Counted from the stretch's first letter, positions 26,557-34,529 are shown. The stretch is 35,951 bases of DNA from JALYUA01 sp038229875 (GCA_038229875.1 JBBROA010000032.1:1-35951); one strand, 5' to 3'. The notes: a model not told the origin generated them from the sequence alone. A program made the numbers and translations.

Positions 26557-27918
26557 CTATCTTCCCGCCAGCAATCCTCCGATCCACGACGTCAGAGCTT
26601 CCAGGGTCGGCGTCGAGTTCTTCAACTGCACGTCGACTTCGGCGGCGCGGGCGAGCGCGCGGGCGAGCTCCCGGACCGTGTACCGCGACGCGCGCTGCGC
26701 CGCCTTGAACCAGAGGTACCCGGCGACCGACCCTCCGCGCGCGGCGAATGGAGACCGGCCGAACGCGGCGACGGGCTCGGCGAGGCGGGGCAGCACGCGG
26801 GACTGAAAGACGGGGTACGACATGTTCCGGTCGAACGCCGGCGCGCCCGGCTCGGCGAGCGCCGCGCGGATCAGGAGCATGTGTCGGATCTCCCCCGTGG
26901 TCATCGACAGGAACTTGAACTGCCACTGCTCGTCGGTGTCGATCTCCCGCTCGCCGGCGCGCACGGGCCGGTTGGAGAAGAGCCGGCCGAGTCGCTCCAG
27001 CGCCTCCTTGGACTCGCGACGCCCGATCGCGTCGAAGAAGAGGTAGAGATCCTCCGACGCCGCGTCCTCGACGCTCTGGCGCACGTCCTCCGCGCGGACC
27101 CGCCCTCCCGGGCCGGCGATGTCCAGGAGCTTGTCGAGCTCGGCGACAAACATCGCCGGAGCGTAGTCGGTCTGCACGAGGAGCCGCTGCAGGGCGTCGG
27201 GATCGATCGTCACCTCGCGCTCCTTCGCCCGCGCCCGGGCGAGCCGTTGCAGCTCGGGCGCCGCGGAGTCCCGTTTGTCGCCGATCTGGATCTCGAGCAC
27301 CAGTCCCTGGCTCGCGATTTCCGCCAGCAACCCTCCGGCGGGCGGCGAGGTCGCGGTGACGACGGCGACGGTCCCGTCGTTGCCGCGCTCCAGAAGCAGC
27401 CGGAGCGCGCTCTGGAGCGCCGCGGAGCCGCCCTTTCCCTCGGGCAGCTCGCGGAGGATTTCGGTCAGGATCGGAGAATCTTCCTTTCTCCGCGTCTTCT
27501 TCGCGACGGCGTCCGCCGTTTCGACCGGATCGGCTCCCGCGGAGAGCCCGAGCGCGGATAGGACCGCGCGCATGTGGCGGAAGGCCTCCCGCCGGCCGGA
27601 AGGAGTCCCGAGGCTCCAGGCCTCCGCGGCTTTGCCGACCAGGACTCCGGCGGAGTCGGTCCCGAGGATGCGCCCGATGTCGAAAGTGACGACCCGCCGC
27701 GGAGAGAAGAGAGAGCGGTTCAGCAGAGCATCGGCGATCGCATCCGCGGGAGCCTCGTCGCCGAACCGAAGCGCCTCGCCGTCGGACCCCGCGAGCTTTT
27801 CGACTGCCTCCCCCCCGCGCTCCTCGACGAAGAACGAGACGTCCCCGGTGATCGCGACGACCGCGGGCGAGTCAGAAAAGGCGGGGACGGCGTCGGGGGA
27901 AAAACGGGTGCGCGGCAA
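26557..27918 (-). CDS. holA: DNA polymerase III delta subunit
   Basis: A 453-residue clamp-loader delta subunit, recognised by HolA-like organisation: an N-terminal degenerate AAA+ part (FFVEERGGEAVE, RRVVTFDIGRIL), the middle lid domain (DPDALQRLLVQTDYAPAMFVAELDKL) and a C-terminal collar segment (WFKAAQRASRYT, AEVDVQLKNSTPTLEAL). HolA opens the beta sliding clamp for loading. It is about 110 residues longer than usual, the extra lying in the N-terminal half (about 90-140). The start is TTG at 27918, since no ATG or GTG lies near the N-terminus. It lies 90 bp downstream of dksA. Confidence 0.85.
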   Translation of the reverse strand: MPRTRFSPDAVPAFSDSPAVVAITGDVSFFVEERGGEAVEKLAGSDGEALRFGDEAPADAIADALLNRSLFSPRRVVTFDIGRILGTDSAGVLVGKAAEAWSLGTPSGRREAFRHMRAVLSALGLSAGADPVETADAVAKKTRRKEDSPILTEILRELPEGKGGSAALQSALRLLLERGNDGTVAVVTATSPPAGGLLAEIASQGLVLEIQIGDKRDSAAPELQRLARARAKEREVTIDPDALQRLLVQTDYAPAMFVAELDKLLDIAGPGGRVRAEDVRQSVEDAASEDLYLFFDAIGRRESKEALERLGRLFSNRPVRAGEREIDTDEQWQFKFLSMTTGEIRHMLLIRAALAEPGAPAFDRNMSYPVFQSRVLPRLAEPVAAFGRSPFAARGGSVAGYLWFKAAQRASRYTVRELARALARAAEVDVQLKNSTPTLEALTSWIGGLLAGR

Positions 27919-28008
27919 ATCAGTGGTCCGGGGTCAGTCCTGGTTCCGCCGGCGACAGAAGAACGTGGCGCCGGCCGCGCCCGGCGACGTGTGGACCATT
28001 GGGACCGC

Positions 28009-28398
28009 TCAGCTTTCGAGCAGTCCCTTTTCGGCGAGCTCCTGGCATTCGACGCAGTGAGGCGCCCACGGAACCGCATTCAGACGCTTCTCGTTCATGG
28101 TGGTGGCGCAGTTCAGGCAATTTCCATAAGAGCCGTCGTCGATACGGCCCAGCGCCTGATCGATCAGCAGCAGGGTGTTGCGGTCGTTGTCCGAGAGCGA
28201 GTACAGAAACTCGCGCGTGTAGGAGGAGACCGCCTTGTCGGCGATGTCCTGCGTGGCCTCGTCGCCGGTCTCTTCTTCCGCGTTGCGGGTTTTGGCGAGG
28301 TCGGCCGAGAGGCTCGTCTTTTTCTCGGTGAGAAGGCGGCGAAACCGCTCGAGATCCTTCTTGGACATCTTGACGGGGCGGGGCGTTGTCGTCGCCAT
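28009..28398 (-). CDS. dksA: DksA/TraR-family RNA polymerase-binding protein
   Basis: A 129-residue protein with a coiled-coil N-terminal half (12-85), the DxxDxA motif at its tip (DIADKA, 51-56), and a C4 zinc finger formed by Cys94, Cys97, Cys115 and Cys118 (CLNC, CVEC). DksA enters the RNA polymerase secondary channel and, with ppGpp, adjusts rRNA and biosynthetic promoters. The start at 28398 is supported by AAGGAA six bases upstream. An in-frame ATG at 28458 is part of the TATGAT -10 box, so it cannot be the start of that transcript. Repeat copy B lies directly upstream. Confidence 0.93.
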   Translation of the reverse strand: MATTTPRPVKMSKKDLERFRRLLTEKKTSLSADLAKTRNAEEETGDEATQDIADKAVSSYTREFLYSLSDNDRNTLLLIDQALGRIDDGSYGNCLNCATTMNEKRLNAVPWAPHCVECQELAEKGLLES

Positions 28399-28453
28399 CG
28401 GTTCCTTCTCTTTCTTCCCGCGCCCGGGGCGTGGGTTCGATTTTGAACGCGAG

Positions 28454-28459
28454 ATCATA
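28454..28459 (-). promoter_or_regulatory. Candidate -10 box of dksA
   Basis: TATGAT on the minus strand, 55 bp before the dksA ATG and 10 bp after the end of repeat copy B. No consensus -35; the repeat end GCGGAGG occupies that place. Confidence 0.55.
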
Positions 28460-28469
28460 CCCGAGAATT

Positions 28470-28551
28470 CCGTCGCCTCCGCTCACTGCGGGACGGAGCG
28501 CAGCTCCCCTCTCCCCGCCACGCCGGGGAGAGGGTTGGGATGAGGGGCGGA
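28470..28551 (-). repeat. Four-hairpin intergenic repeat, short copy B
   Basis: An 82-bp version that keeps both ends of the family (CCGCCCCTCATCC at the start and GCAGTGAGCGGAGGCGACGG at the finish, minus strand) and hairpin H1 (CCCTCTCCCC at 28507-28516 with GGGGAGAGGG at 28525-28534), but lacks H2-H4. It lies upstream of dksA. The rest of the 209-bp gap to the sigma-54 activator gene holds nothing recognised. Confidence 0.85.
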
Positions 28552-28607
28552 ACAGGGAGCCTGACCGGGCTCGGGCAGAGAAGAGTTCGATCCTCCCGCT
28601 TTCGTTG

Positions 28608-29639
28608 CTATTCCGGCTTGCGCCTCGCGCGCTCCCAAAGGGACTTCCGCGAAATGCCGAGTCTTTTGGCGGCCAGCGTTCGGTTGCCTCCGGCCCGGCG
28701 GAGGGTCTCTTCTATGTAGGCGTCCGAAAGCTCCTTCAGGGTCCAACGACGCTCGACGGCCGCCGCCAGGAGCGATTCGGGGGCGCCGAACGAGCCCATC
28801 GGGAGGTCTTCCGCCGTGACGTCGGCAGCGGACGCGGCGAGCGCGGCTCGCTCCACGAGATGGAGCAGCTCACGGACGTTGCCCGGCCAGGTGTGACGCT
28901 CCAGAGCCGTCTCCGCTTCCGCGGTGAAACGGCGCGCCGGGGTTCCGTAGGTTTTCGCGGCGCGTTTCAGGAATCCGCGCGCGAGCGGCAGCACGTCTTC
29001 GTGGCGCTCCGTCAGAGCGGGCAAACGGAGCGACACGACGTCGATCCGGTAGAAGAGATCGTCGCGGAACCGCCCCTCTTCGACGAGCGCCGCCAGCGGC
29101 CGCCGGGACGACACGACGAGTCTCGCCCGGAAGGGGTGGTTCTCCGCGCCGCCGAGGCGGCGGAACGTCCGCTCCTGGAGGACCCGCAGGAACTTCGCCT
29201 GCGCCGCCGGAGAGAGAGACGACACCTCGTCCAGATAGACCGTTCCGTCGCCCGCGACTTCCAGGAGCCCCCGCTTCGCCGTCACCGCCCCGGTGAAGGC
29301 CCCGCGCTCGTGACCGAAGAGCTCGCTCTCGAAGAGCTCGTCGGAGAGGTTCGCGGCGTCCACTCGCACGAACGGCCGGTCGCATCGGAGCGAGGCGTCG
29401 TGCAGCGCGCGGGCGAGCCGATCTTTTCCGGTTCCGCTCTCGCCGACGAGAAGGACCGTGCTCTGGAGGTCGAGTGCCCGTTCGAGAGCGGCGATCTCGC
29501 GCGCCAGGGGTCGGTGGCGAGTCGAGAAGAGCGAGCGGAGCGATGCCCGCCGCCGCGGCTTCTCGGTTGTCGGGACTTCGTCGCCTTCCCCCCGGGAAGC
29601 CTCGAGGTCAGGAGCTGGCGGCGAAGCGGCCCGTCTCAT
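28608..29639 (-). CDS. Sigma-54-dependent activator without receiver domain
   Basis: A 343-residue bacterial enhancer-binding protein consisting of a short basic N-terminus (1-45), an AAA+ domain and a Fis-type HTH. Motifs: Walker A GESGTGKD (66-73), GAFTGA (113-118), YLDEVS (135-140), FRDDLFYRID (191-200), WPGNVREL (251-258), and HTH GGNRTLAAKRLGISRKSLWE (317-336). There is no sensor or receiver domain, so activity may depend on a separate partner or on expression level, as in PspF-type proteins. Its start overlaps rsfS by 32 bp, tying it to the ribosome-linked operon rplU-rpmA-obgE-nadD-rsfS. Confidence 0.94.
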   Translation of the reverse strand: MRRAASPPAPDLEASRGEGDEVPTTEKPRRRASLRSLFSTRHRPLAREIAALERALDLQSTVLLVGESGTGKDRLARALHDASLRCDRPFVRVDAANLSDELFESELFGHERGAFTGAVTAKRGLLEVAGDGTVYLDEVSSLSPAAQAKFLRVLQERTFRRLGGAENHPFRARLVVSSRRPLAALVEEGRFRDDLFYRIDVVSLRLPALTERHEDVLPLARGFLKRAAKTYGTPARRFTAEAETALERHTWPGNVRELLHLVERAALAASAADVTAEDLPMGSFGAPESLLAAAVERRWTLKELSDAYIEETLRRAGGNRTLAAKRLGISRKSLWERARRKPE

Positions 29640-29961
29640 TCTCCGCGTCGCCCCAGAGTCGCTCGAGCGCGTAGAAACGGCGGGCCTCTTCCTGGAAGAC
29701 GTGGAAGACGACGTCGCCGTAGTCCATGAGAATCCAATTCGCGGTCTCTAGCCCTTCGAGCGAAAGCGCGGGGCCCAGAACCTCCGTAATGGCGTCCGAG
29801 ATCGCGCGAGCCTGTCGGTCGGAGTTGGCGGTCGAAAGGACGAAGTAATCGGCCATCGTCGTGAGCTCGGTCAGATTGAACACGAGGACGGCGGAAGCGT
29901 TCTTATCGAGAGCGGCGGAAAGGCCTTCGCGAACCCGGTCGCGAGCGGAGAAATTGTTCAA
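29608..29961 (-). CDS. rsfS: Ribosomal silencing factor
   Basis: A 117-residue RsfS/Iojap protein. The family core is visible in LVFNLTELTTMADYFVLSTA, DRQARAISDAI and WILMDYGDVVFHVFQEEAR. It binds L14 on the large subunit and blocks subunit joining under poor growth conditions. The ATG at 29961 overlaps the nadD stop by 4 bp (ATGA). The nadD-rsfS order is widely conserved. Confidence 0.96.
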   Translation of the reverse strand: MNNFSARDRVREGLSAALDKNASAVLVFNLTELTTMADYFVLSTANSDRQARAISDAITEVLGPALSLEGLETANWILMDYGDVVFHVFQEEARRFYALERLWGDAENETGRFAASS

Positions 29962-30563
29962 CGCCCGCTGACTCCTGCTCTGTAGAGACCCTGCTTCGTA
30001 ATGTACTCCGCGACGGACGCCGGAACCTGCCCGGAGACCCGCTCCCCGGACGAGAGTTTTTTTCGCAATTCCGTCGAAGAGATTCTAACCGATCCCGCGT
30101 CGAAAACCTCGAGCCGATCGGAGAGTCCGGCGACTTCGGGCACGACGAGGCCCTGGCCTCGAAACGGCTCGCGGTAGAAGGCCGCCACGCGGGCGAGCCG
30201 CACGATTTCGGCCGGTTCCTTCCAGCGGGCGAGGCCCGCAAGCGTATCGGTGCCCATCAACAACCAGAGCTCCGACTGCAAAGGCCGAGCCGACAGGGAC
30301 CGGAGCGTATCCACCGTGTAAGACGGTCCCTCGCGGTCGAGATCGTCGAACACGATCGACCAGTCGGGGCGCCCTTCGAGAGCCAGAGCCAGCATCGCCA
30401 CCCGGTGCCGGGGGTCCGCCGGCGGCTCGACCTTGTGCGGCGAAAGGCGGGCGGGGAGGAAGACGACGCTCGAAAGGCCGAACTTCATGGCCGCCGCCTC
30501 CGCCATCGCGACGTGGCCGGCGTGCACCGGGTCGAAGGTCCCGCCGAAGACGCCCGTACGCAT
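29958..30563 (-). CDS. nadD: Nicotinate-nucleotide adenylyltransferase
   Basis: A 201-residue nucleotidyltransferase making deamido-NAD from nicotinate mononucleotide and ATP. N-terminal GVFGGTFDPVHAGH holds the HxGH active site (14-17), and ISSTELRKKL near the C-terminus is the second ATP-binding motif. Length is normal. It starts 11 bp after the obgE stop and overlaps rsfS by 4 bp. Confidence 0.97.
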   Translation of the reverse strand: MRTGVFGGTFDPVHAGHVAMAEAAAMKFGLSSVVFLPARLSPHKVEPPADPRHRVAMLALALEGRPDWSIVFDDLDREGPSYTVDTLRSLSARPLQSELWLLMGTDTLAGLARWKEPAEIVRLARVAAFYREPFRGQGLVVPEVAGLSDRLEVFDAGSVRISSTELRKKLSSGERVSGQVPASVAEYITKQGLYRAGVSGR

Positions 30564-30574
30564 CCGATTTTCTT

Positions 30575-31621
30575 TTACGAATCGTGAACGGCGGAATCCG
30601 CTACCGCCGCCGCAGGAGCCGGCAATGGCTCCCGCGCTCCGGCCAGGCGGAAAAAGTCGCGGACCAGATCCTCGAGACCGAGCCTCGTGGCTGCGGAAAT
30701 TTCCCGGTACGGGATCCCCCGCCGGGACGCGGCGGCCCGGATCGACGCGACGCGATCGGGGTCCGAGACCGCGTCACACTTGGAAGCGACGAGGATGCGC
30801 GGCCGAGCCGCGATCTCGGGAGAGAACGCCTGGAGCTCGCCTTCGAGCACCGCCACGTCTTGCTCCGCGTCGCCTTCCGTCGAGGCGTCCACCAGATGGC
30901 AGAGCAGCCGGCAGCGCTCGACGTGCTTCAAGAAGCGTATGCCGAGCCCCGCGCCGTGATGCGCGCCCTCGATCAGCCCGGGGATGTCGGCGACGACGAG
31001 CGTGCGGTGATCGTCGCCGCGAACGACGCCGAGGTTCGGCACGAGTGTCGTGAAGGGGTACTCCGCGATCTTCGGCTTCGCCGCCGAGATCACCGAGATG
31101 AGCGTCGATTTGCCGGCGTTGGGGAATCCGATGATCGCGACGTCGGCGAGAAGCTTCAGCTCGACAGTCAGCCGGCGCTCGACTCCGGCAAGGCCCTTGC
31201 GCGCGAAGCGCGGGGCCTGGCGGGTGGAGGTCGCGAAATGCTGATTTCCCCATCCGCCGTTTCCGCCGCCGGCGAGCTGCACCTTTTCACCGGCATGGAG
31301 AAGGTCCGCGACGCGCTCGCCCGTATCCGCGTCGACGACGATCGAGCCGAGAGGAAGAGACACGATGACGTCGTTGCCCGTGCTCCCGTGGCAGTTCGAC
31401 CCCATCCCGTGCTGGCCGCTCTGCGCCTTGAACAGCATCTGGTGTCGCAGATGGTAGAGCGTGGTGAACGAAGGGTCGGCCACCGCGTAGACGGAGCCGC
31501 CGTGACCGCCGTCGCCGCCCGACGGTCCGCCCCGGGGGACGAACTTCTCCCGCCGGAACGCGACGCAACCGTTGCCGCCGTCGCCGGCCTTGACCCGGAT
31601 TTCAGCGGAGTCGATGAACAT
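30575..31621 (-). CDS. obgE: GTPase Obg/CgtA
   Basis: A 348-residue ribosome-assembly GTPase. Residues 1-158 form the glycine-rich OBG fold (KAGDGGNGCVAFRREKFVPR, GGPSGGDGGHGG). The GTPase domain has G1 GFPNAGKST (165-173), G2 YPFTTL, G3 DIPGLIEGA (212-220) and G4 SKCD (280-283) where NKxD is usual, then G5 ISA. It ends without a long C-terminal extension. It follows rpmA after a 92-bp gap that contains a heptamer hairpin; the rplU-rpmA-obgE order is standard. Confidence 0.97.
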   Translation of the reverse strand: MFIDSAEIRVKAGDGGNGCVAFRREKFVPRGGPSGGDGGHGGSVYAVADPSFTTLYHLRHQMLFKAQSGQHGMGSNCHGSTGNDVIVSLPLGSIVVDADTGERVADLLHAGEKVQLAGGGNGGWGNQHFATSTRQAPRFARKGLAGVERRLTVELKLLADVAIIGFPNAGKSTLISVISAAKPKIAEYPFTTLVPNLGVVRGDDHRTLVVADIPGLIEGAHHGAGLGIRFLKHVERCRLLCHLVDASTEGDAEQDVAVLEGELQAFSPEIAARPRILVASKCDAVSDPDRVASIRAAASRRGIPYREISAATRLGLEDLVRDFFRLAGAREPLPAPAAAVADSAVHDS

Positions 31622-31627
31622 GAAGGG

Positions 31628-31711
31628 CGGGAATCGGGAAACGGGAATCGGTAATCGATATCGAGGGGTCCGGGAATCTTCTCGATTCCCGATTTCCGAT
31701 TTCCGATGACC
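31628..31711. repeat. Inverted heptamer arrays forming a long hairpin
   Basis: The left arm has four CGGGAAT-type units (31628-31655); the right arm has three CGATTTC-type units (31683-31703). The 30-mers 31629-31658 and 31682-31711 are complementary at 24 of 30 positions, with a 23-bp loop. It lies inside the rpmA-obgE operon gap. There is no T-run after it, so it is not an ordinary terminator. Confidence 0.85.
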
Positions 31712-31713
31712 GG

Positions 31714-31977
31714 CTAGCTGGCGGCGGCCGGTTCGATCGAGATGACGCGGCCGTCGCGGCCCCGGTCCTTGTAGCGAACAATTCCGTCGACCTTCGCGAA
31801 CAGCGTGTCGTCCTTGCCGCGTCCGACGTTGTCGCCCGGGAAGAAACGAGTGCCCCGCTGCCGCACGAGGATGGAGCCGCCGGTCACGAGCTGGCCGCCG
31901 AAACGCTTGACTCCGAGCCGCTGCGAATTGGAATCGCGGCCGTTTCGCGAGGAGCCCTGTCCCTTTTTGTGTGCCAT
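31714..31977 (-). CDS. rpmA: 50S ribosomal protein L27
   Basis: An 87-residue L27 with MAHKKGQGSSRNGRDS at the start and GGSILVRQRGTRFFPG in the middle, both diagnostic. The N-terminus reaches the peptidyl-transferase centre. No Firmicute-type cleavable N-terminal extension is present. It starts 3 bp after the rplU stop, so the two are translated together. Confidence 0.98.
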   Translation of the reverse strand: MAHKKGQGSSRNGRDSNSQRLGVKRFGGQLVTGGSILVRQRGTRFFPGDNVGRGKDDTLFAKVDGIVRYKDRGRDGRVISIEPAAAS

Positions 31978-31980
31978 GGC

Positions 31981-32295
31981 CTACGCTCCTTCGATCCCTA
32001 CGATACGGATTTCGATCATGGACTGCCGGTGGCCCTTGGTCCTCCGGTACTGCTTCGTGCGCTTTTTCTTGAAGACGAGCACCTTGCGGGTCTTGATGGG
32101 ACCGAGAACGGTCGCCTTCACAGAAATGCCGTCCGTCTTCTTGAGCTCTTTGCCCTCGTGGCCGCCCACGAAAACGATCTCCGAAAAGACGATCTCCTTG
32201 CCCTTCGAGACGTCGCCGGAGGGCGTCTCGATCCGGAGGACGTCCCCGGCCGCAACCTTCAACTGTTTCCCGCCCGTGCGGACGATCGCGTACAT
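31981..32295 (-). CDS. rplU: 50S ribosomal protein L21
   Basis: A 104-residue L21 beginning MYAIVRTGGKQLKVAAGD and ending with the basic KTRKVLVFKKKRTKQYRRTKGHRQ segment that contacts 23S rRNA. The ATG at 32295 is chosen since it gives the canonical start and has GGGAGG four bases upstream; an in-frame TTG at 32307 is not needed. It is first in the operon with rpmA, obgE, nadD and rsfS. Confidence 0.98.
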   Translation of the reverse strand: MYAIVRTGGKQLKVAAGDVLRIETPSGDVSKGKEIVFSEIVFVGGHEGKELKKTDGISVKATVLGPIKTRKVLVFKKKRTKQYRRTKGHRQSMIEIRIVGIEGA

Positions 32296-32320
32296 GGAGC
32301 CTCCCAAAGCAGAACTGCGG

Positions 32321-32348
32321 ATTCTATTGGTTACCCGAGGAAAGTCAA
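32321..32348 (-). promoter_or_regulatory. Sigma-70-type promoter of the rplU operon
   Basis: On the minus strand TTGACT (32343-32348), a 16-bp spacer and TAGAAT (32321-32326), 25 bp before the ATG with a Shine-Dalgarno in between. It is the best promoter match in the window. Confidence 0.75.
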
Positions 32349-32485
32349 GCCGAGCGGCCGGAGGGAGCGAGGCGGCCGCGGCACTCCGCGGTCAACTGGT
32401 GGGGGCTCTGAGCTGGCAAACGGCGACCCGGACCACGGGAGTCGTGGGGGGCGGGTCGTAACCGGCAAAGTCAGGCCACGTCCCT

Positions 32486-32506
32486 TCCGCCCTCCGCCCT
32501 CCGCCG
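32486..32506. repeat. Short heptamer array (TCCGCCC)
   Basis: TCCGCCC, TCCGCCC, TCCGCCG in tandem in the 234-bp gap between rplU and the small TPM gene. The rest of the gap (32349-32485) shows no gene or repeat that I can name. Confidence 0.7.
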
Positions 32507-32529
32507 CCCCCCGACCGCTGAAACCTCTG

Positions 32530-32964
32530 CTAATCCTCGTCTATCGCGTTCGGCAGCTCGTCCCGGTTGTCCGCGCCCTTGGGAAAGTGGGCCTTCAGGA
32601 TCTCGCCGATGCGGTCGATGCCCGCCACGAGGCCTTCGGTAAATTTCCCGATTCGGAAGACCTCTTCCATCTCCTGGGCCGTCGCCTTCCAGAAGTTGTC
32701 GCCGCACTTCTCGTGGACTCCCGTGTCGCCAAGGATCTGAAACTTTCGGATTCGCGGCGCGATGTAGAAGAGAACGGCGTTTCTTTCGGCCGTCTTCGTC
32801 ATCCCGAGCTTGTCAAAGCGTTCGCGCGCCCGCGCTTCGATGTCGGCGGGCTCGGAGCGCGTGACGTGGACCCGGATCTCGCCGGAAGTGTCGGACTCGG
32901 CCTGCGCGATCGCCTGGACGATGCGGTCGGAGTCGAGCTCCGAAAAGAAGTGGCGCACTTTCAT
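32530..32964 (-). CDS. Small TPM-domain protein
   Basis: A 144-residue cytoplasmic protein of the TPM (TLP18.3/Psb32/MOLO-1) domain family: SDTSGEIRVHV, NAVLFYIAPRIRKFQILGD, and GLVAGIDRIGEILKAHFP are typical. No signal peptide or membrane segment. Domain members are linked to membrane-protein maintenance, and phosphatase activity has been reported for some. It is the third gene of lemA-TPM-TPM, a recurrent cluster, and starts 27 bp after the larger TPM gene. Confidence 0.85.
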   Translation of the reverse strand: MKVRHFFSELDSDRIVQAIAQAESDTSGEIRVHVTRSEPADIEARARERFDKLGMTKTAERNAVLFYIAPRIRKFQILGDTGVHEKCGDNFWKATAQEMEEVFRIGKFTEGLVAGIDRIGEILKAHFPKGADNRDELPNAIDED

Positions 32965-32991
32965 CCCGTCACCATCTCTTCCCCATCCCGT

Positions 32992-33831
32992 TCACCAGCT
33001 TCCCGACGAACCGCCGCCGCCGGAAAATCCTCCTCCTCCGGAGAACCCTCCGCCGCCGCCGCCGCCGAAGCCCCCGCCCCCTCCGAGGCCGCCGCCGCCG
33101 AACCCTCCGAAGCCTCCCCAGCCGCCCCACCCTCCCGAGCGCCATCCGCGCCCGCCGAACGTGCGGTGCCGCGGGCGCAGCAGCCAGGGAAGGACGAAGA
33201 AGAAGAGGAACGGCCAGAGACAGCCGAACGGAATCCCGCCGCGGCGCCGAGCCGTTCCCTGCGTTCGCTCGTTCACCGTCGTGCCCGTCCCCTTGTATTC
33301 TCCGCGCGCGGCCGCCATGAGAGCGGCCATGCCGGCCTCGACGCCGCCGGTGTAGTCGCCGGTCTTGAATCGCGGCGTGATCTCGTCCTCACGGATCCGG
33401 CTGGCGATCGCATCCGGTATCGCTCCTTCGAGGCCGTAGCCGACCTCGATGCGCATCTTACGGTCGTCGATGAACGCGAACAACACGAGGCCGTTGTTCG
33501 ATTTCGCCTGGCCGACCCCCCACGCTTTCATCGCGTTGACGGCGAACTCCTCGAGCGTGGTGTTCTCGGGCACGTGCCGGTCGGCCCAGACGAGCATCTG
33601 GATCGAAGTGTCCTTCTCGAATTGCTCGAGGCGGGAATTCAGCTGTTCCGCGCGCGAGGCATCGAGAACCCCGGCGCGATCCGTCACGTAGCGGGTCGGT
33701 TTCTCCGGGATCGGAGGCGCCGCGGCCAGCGCCAGGCTCGCCGCGCAGAAAAGAGCGACGAGAGCGAAAACGAAGGCCGCCACGCCGCGGGCGGCGCAAC
33801 GCCGCCCGCGCACGGGTGCCGGAACGATCAA
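32992..33831 (-). CDS. Exported TPM-domain protein with Gly-rich tail
   Basis: A 279-residue protein: signal peptide (about 1-37), TPM domain (about 46-170; YVTDRAGVLDASRAEQL, NGLVLFAFIDDRKMRIEVGYG), a membrane segment (about 201-217, WPFLFFFVLPWLL) and a glycine-rich tail of about 60 residues ending SGSW. This is the common YgcG-type layout found beside lemA. The start is uncertain: TTG 33831 has AAGG about 8 bp upstream; GTG 33813 would still leave a signal peptide. It lies 9 bp after the lemA stop. The tail is encoded by GGN-rich low-complexity DNA prone to length change. Confidence 0.88.
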   Translation of the reverse strand: MIVPAPVRGRRCAARGVAAFVFALVALFCAASLALAAAPPIPEKPTRYVTDRAGVLDASRAEQLNSRLEQFEKDTSIQMLVWADRHVPENTTLEEFAVNAMKAWGVGQAKSNNGLVLFAFIDDRKMRIEVGYGLEGAIPDAIASRIREDEITPRFKTGDYTGGVEAGMAALMAAARGEYKGTGTTVNERTQGTARRRGGIPFGCLWPFLFFFVLPWLLRPRHRTFGGRGWRSGGWGGWGGFGGFGGGGLGGGGGFGGGGGGGFSGGGGFSGGGGSSGSW

Positions 33832-33840
33832 GCGGACGCC

Positions 33841-34485
33841 TTACCGCGCCGGCGCGGGGGCCGCGGCGGCCGGAGTCGCCCCGAAGTTGAAGTTCACCGT
33901 CGGGGGCTTGTCGGAGCCGGGCGTGCCGTGGAAGTACGGCTTCGGCTTGAAGCCGAGCATCCGTCCGGTGATGTTGGTCGGGAACTTCAGGAGCGCCGTG
34001 TTGTAAGCCTGCGCCACCTCGTTGAACCGCATCCGCTCGACCGCGATCCGGTTTTCCGTCCCTTCGAGCTGCGCCTGAAGATCGCGGAAGTTCGCGTTCG
34101 CCTTCAGCTCCGGGTACCGCTCGACGACGACCAGCAGCCGGGAGAGCGCCCCGCCGAGAGCCGCCTGCGCCTGCTCGTATTTGGCCAGCTGAGCCGGGTC
34201 CGTCGGCGCCGCGCCCGGGGGCGGAGTCGACTGAGCCACGGACGCCCGCGCCCGGGTGACTTCTTCGAGAGTCGACTTCTCGAACTGCGCAGCGCCCTGG
34301 ACGGTCGCCACCAGGTTCGGCACCAGATCGGCGCGACGCTGATATTGGTTCTCGACCTGCGCCCACTGCTTGTCAACTTCCTGACTGAGCGTCACGAGCC
34401 GGTTGTTCGTGCCCGCAAATGAGATTCCGATGATCACAACCAGCACCACCACCAGAGCGAGACAACCCAGGCCCATCTTCCCCAT
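33841..34485 (-). CDS. lemA: LemA family protein
   Basis: A 214-residue membrane-anchored coiled-coil protein. It has one N-terminal membrane helix (5-25), then NNRLVTLSQEVDKQWAQVEN and YQRRADLVPNLVATVQG, the LemA signature, and long helices to YFHGTPGSDKP. A proline-alanine tail ends the protein. The start has AGGAGG seven bases upstream. Function is not firmly known; it nearly always neighbours TPM genes, as here. Confidence 0.95.
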   Translation of the reverse strand: MGKMGLGCLALVVVLVVIIGISFAGTNNRLVTLSQEVDKQWAQVENQYQRRADLVPNLVATVQGAAQFEKSTLEEVTRARASVAQSTPPPGAAPTDPAQLAKYEQAQAALGGALSRLLVVVERYPELKANANFRDLQAQLEGTENRIAVERMRFNEVAQAYNTALLKFPTNITGRMLGFKPKPYFHGTPGSDKPPTVNFNFGATPAAAAPAPAR

Positions 34486-34514
34486 GTGTCTTCCTCCTAT
34501 GTCGAAGCGAAGGG

Positions 34515-34520
34515 ATCATA
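34515..34520 (-). promoter_or_regulatory. Candidate -10 box of lemA
   Basis: TATGAT on the minus strand, 29 bp before the ATG and 9 bp after the end of repeat copy C, an arrangement almost identical to that at dksA. Confidence 0.55.
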
Positions 34521-34529
34521 CCGTCACAT

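Noticed and set aside
28399..28458. Extended dksA start at 28458
   Set aside because: That ATG is within the TATGAT box, and the added residues (MISRSKSNPR...) are not DksA-like.
31682..31711. Rho-independent terminator after rpmA
   Set aside because: A long hairpin exists but it is not GC-compact and lacks a following U-run, and obgE continues the same operon.
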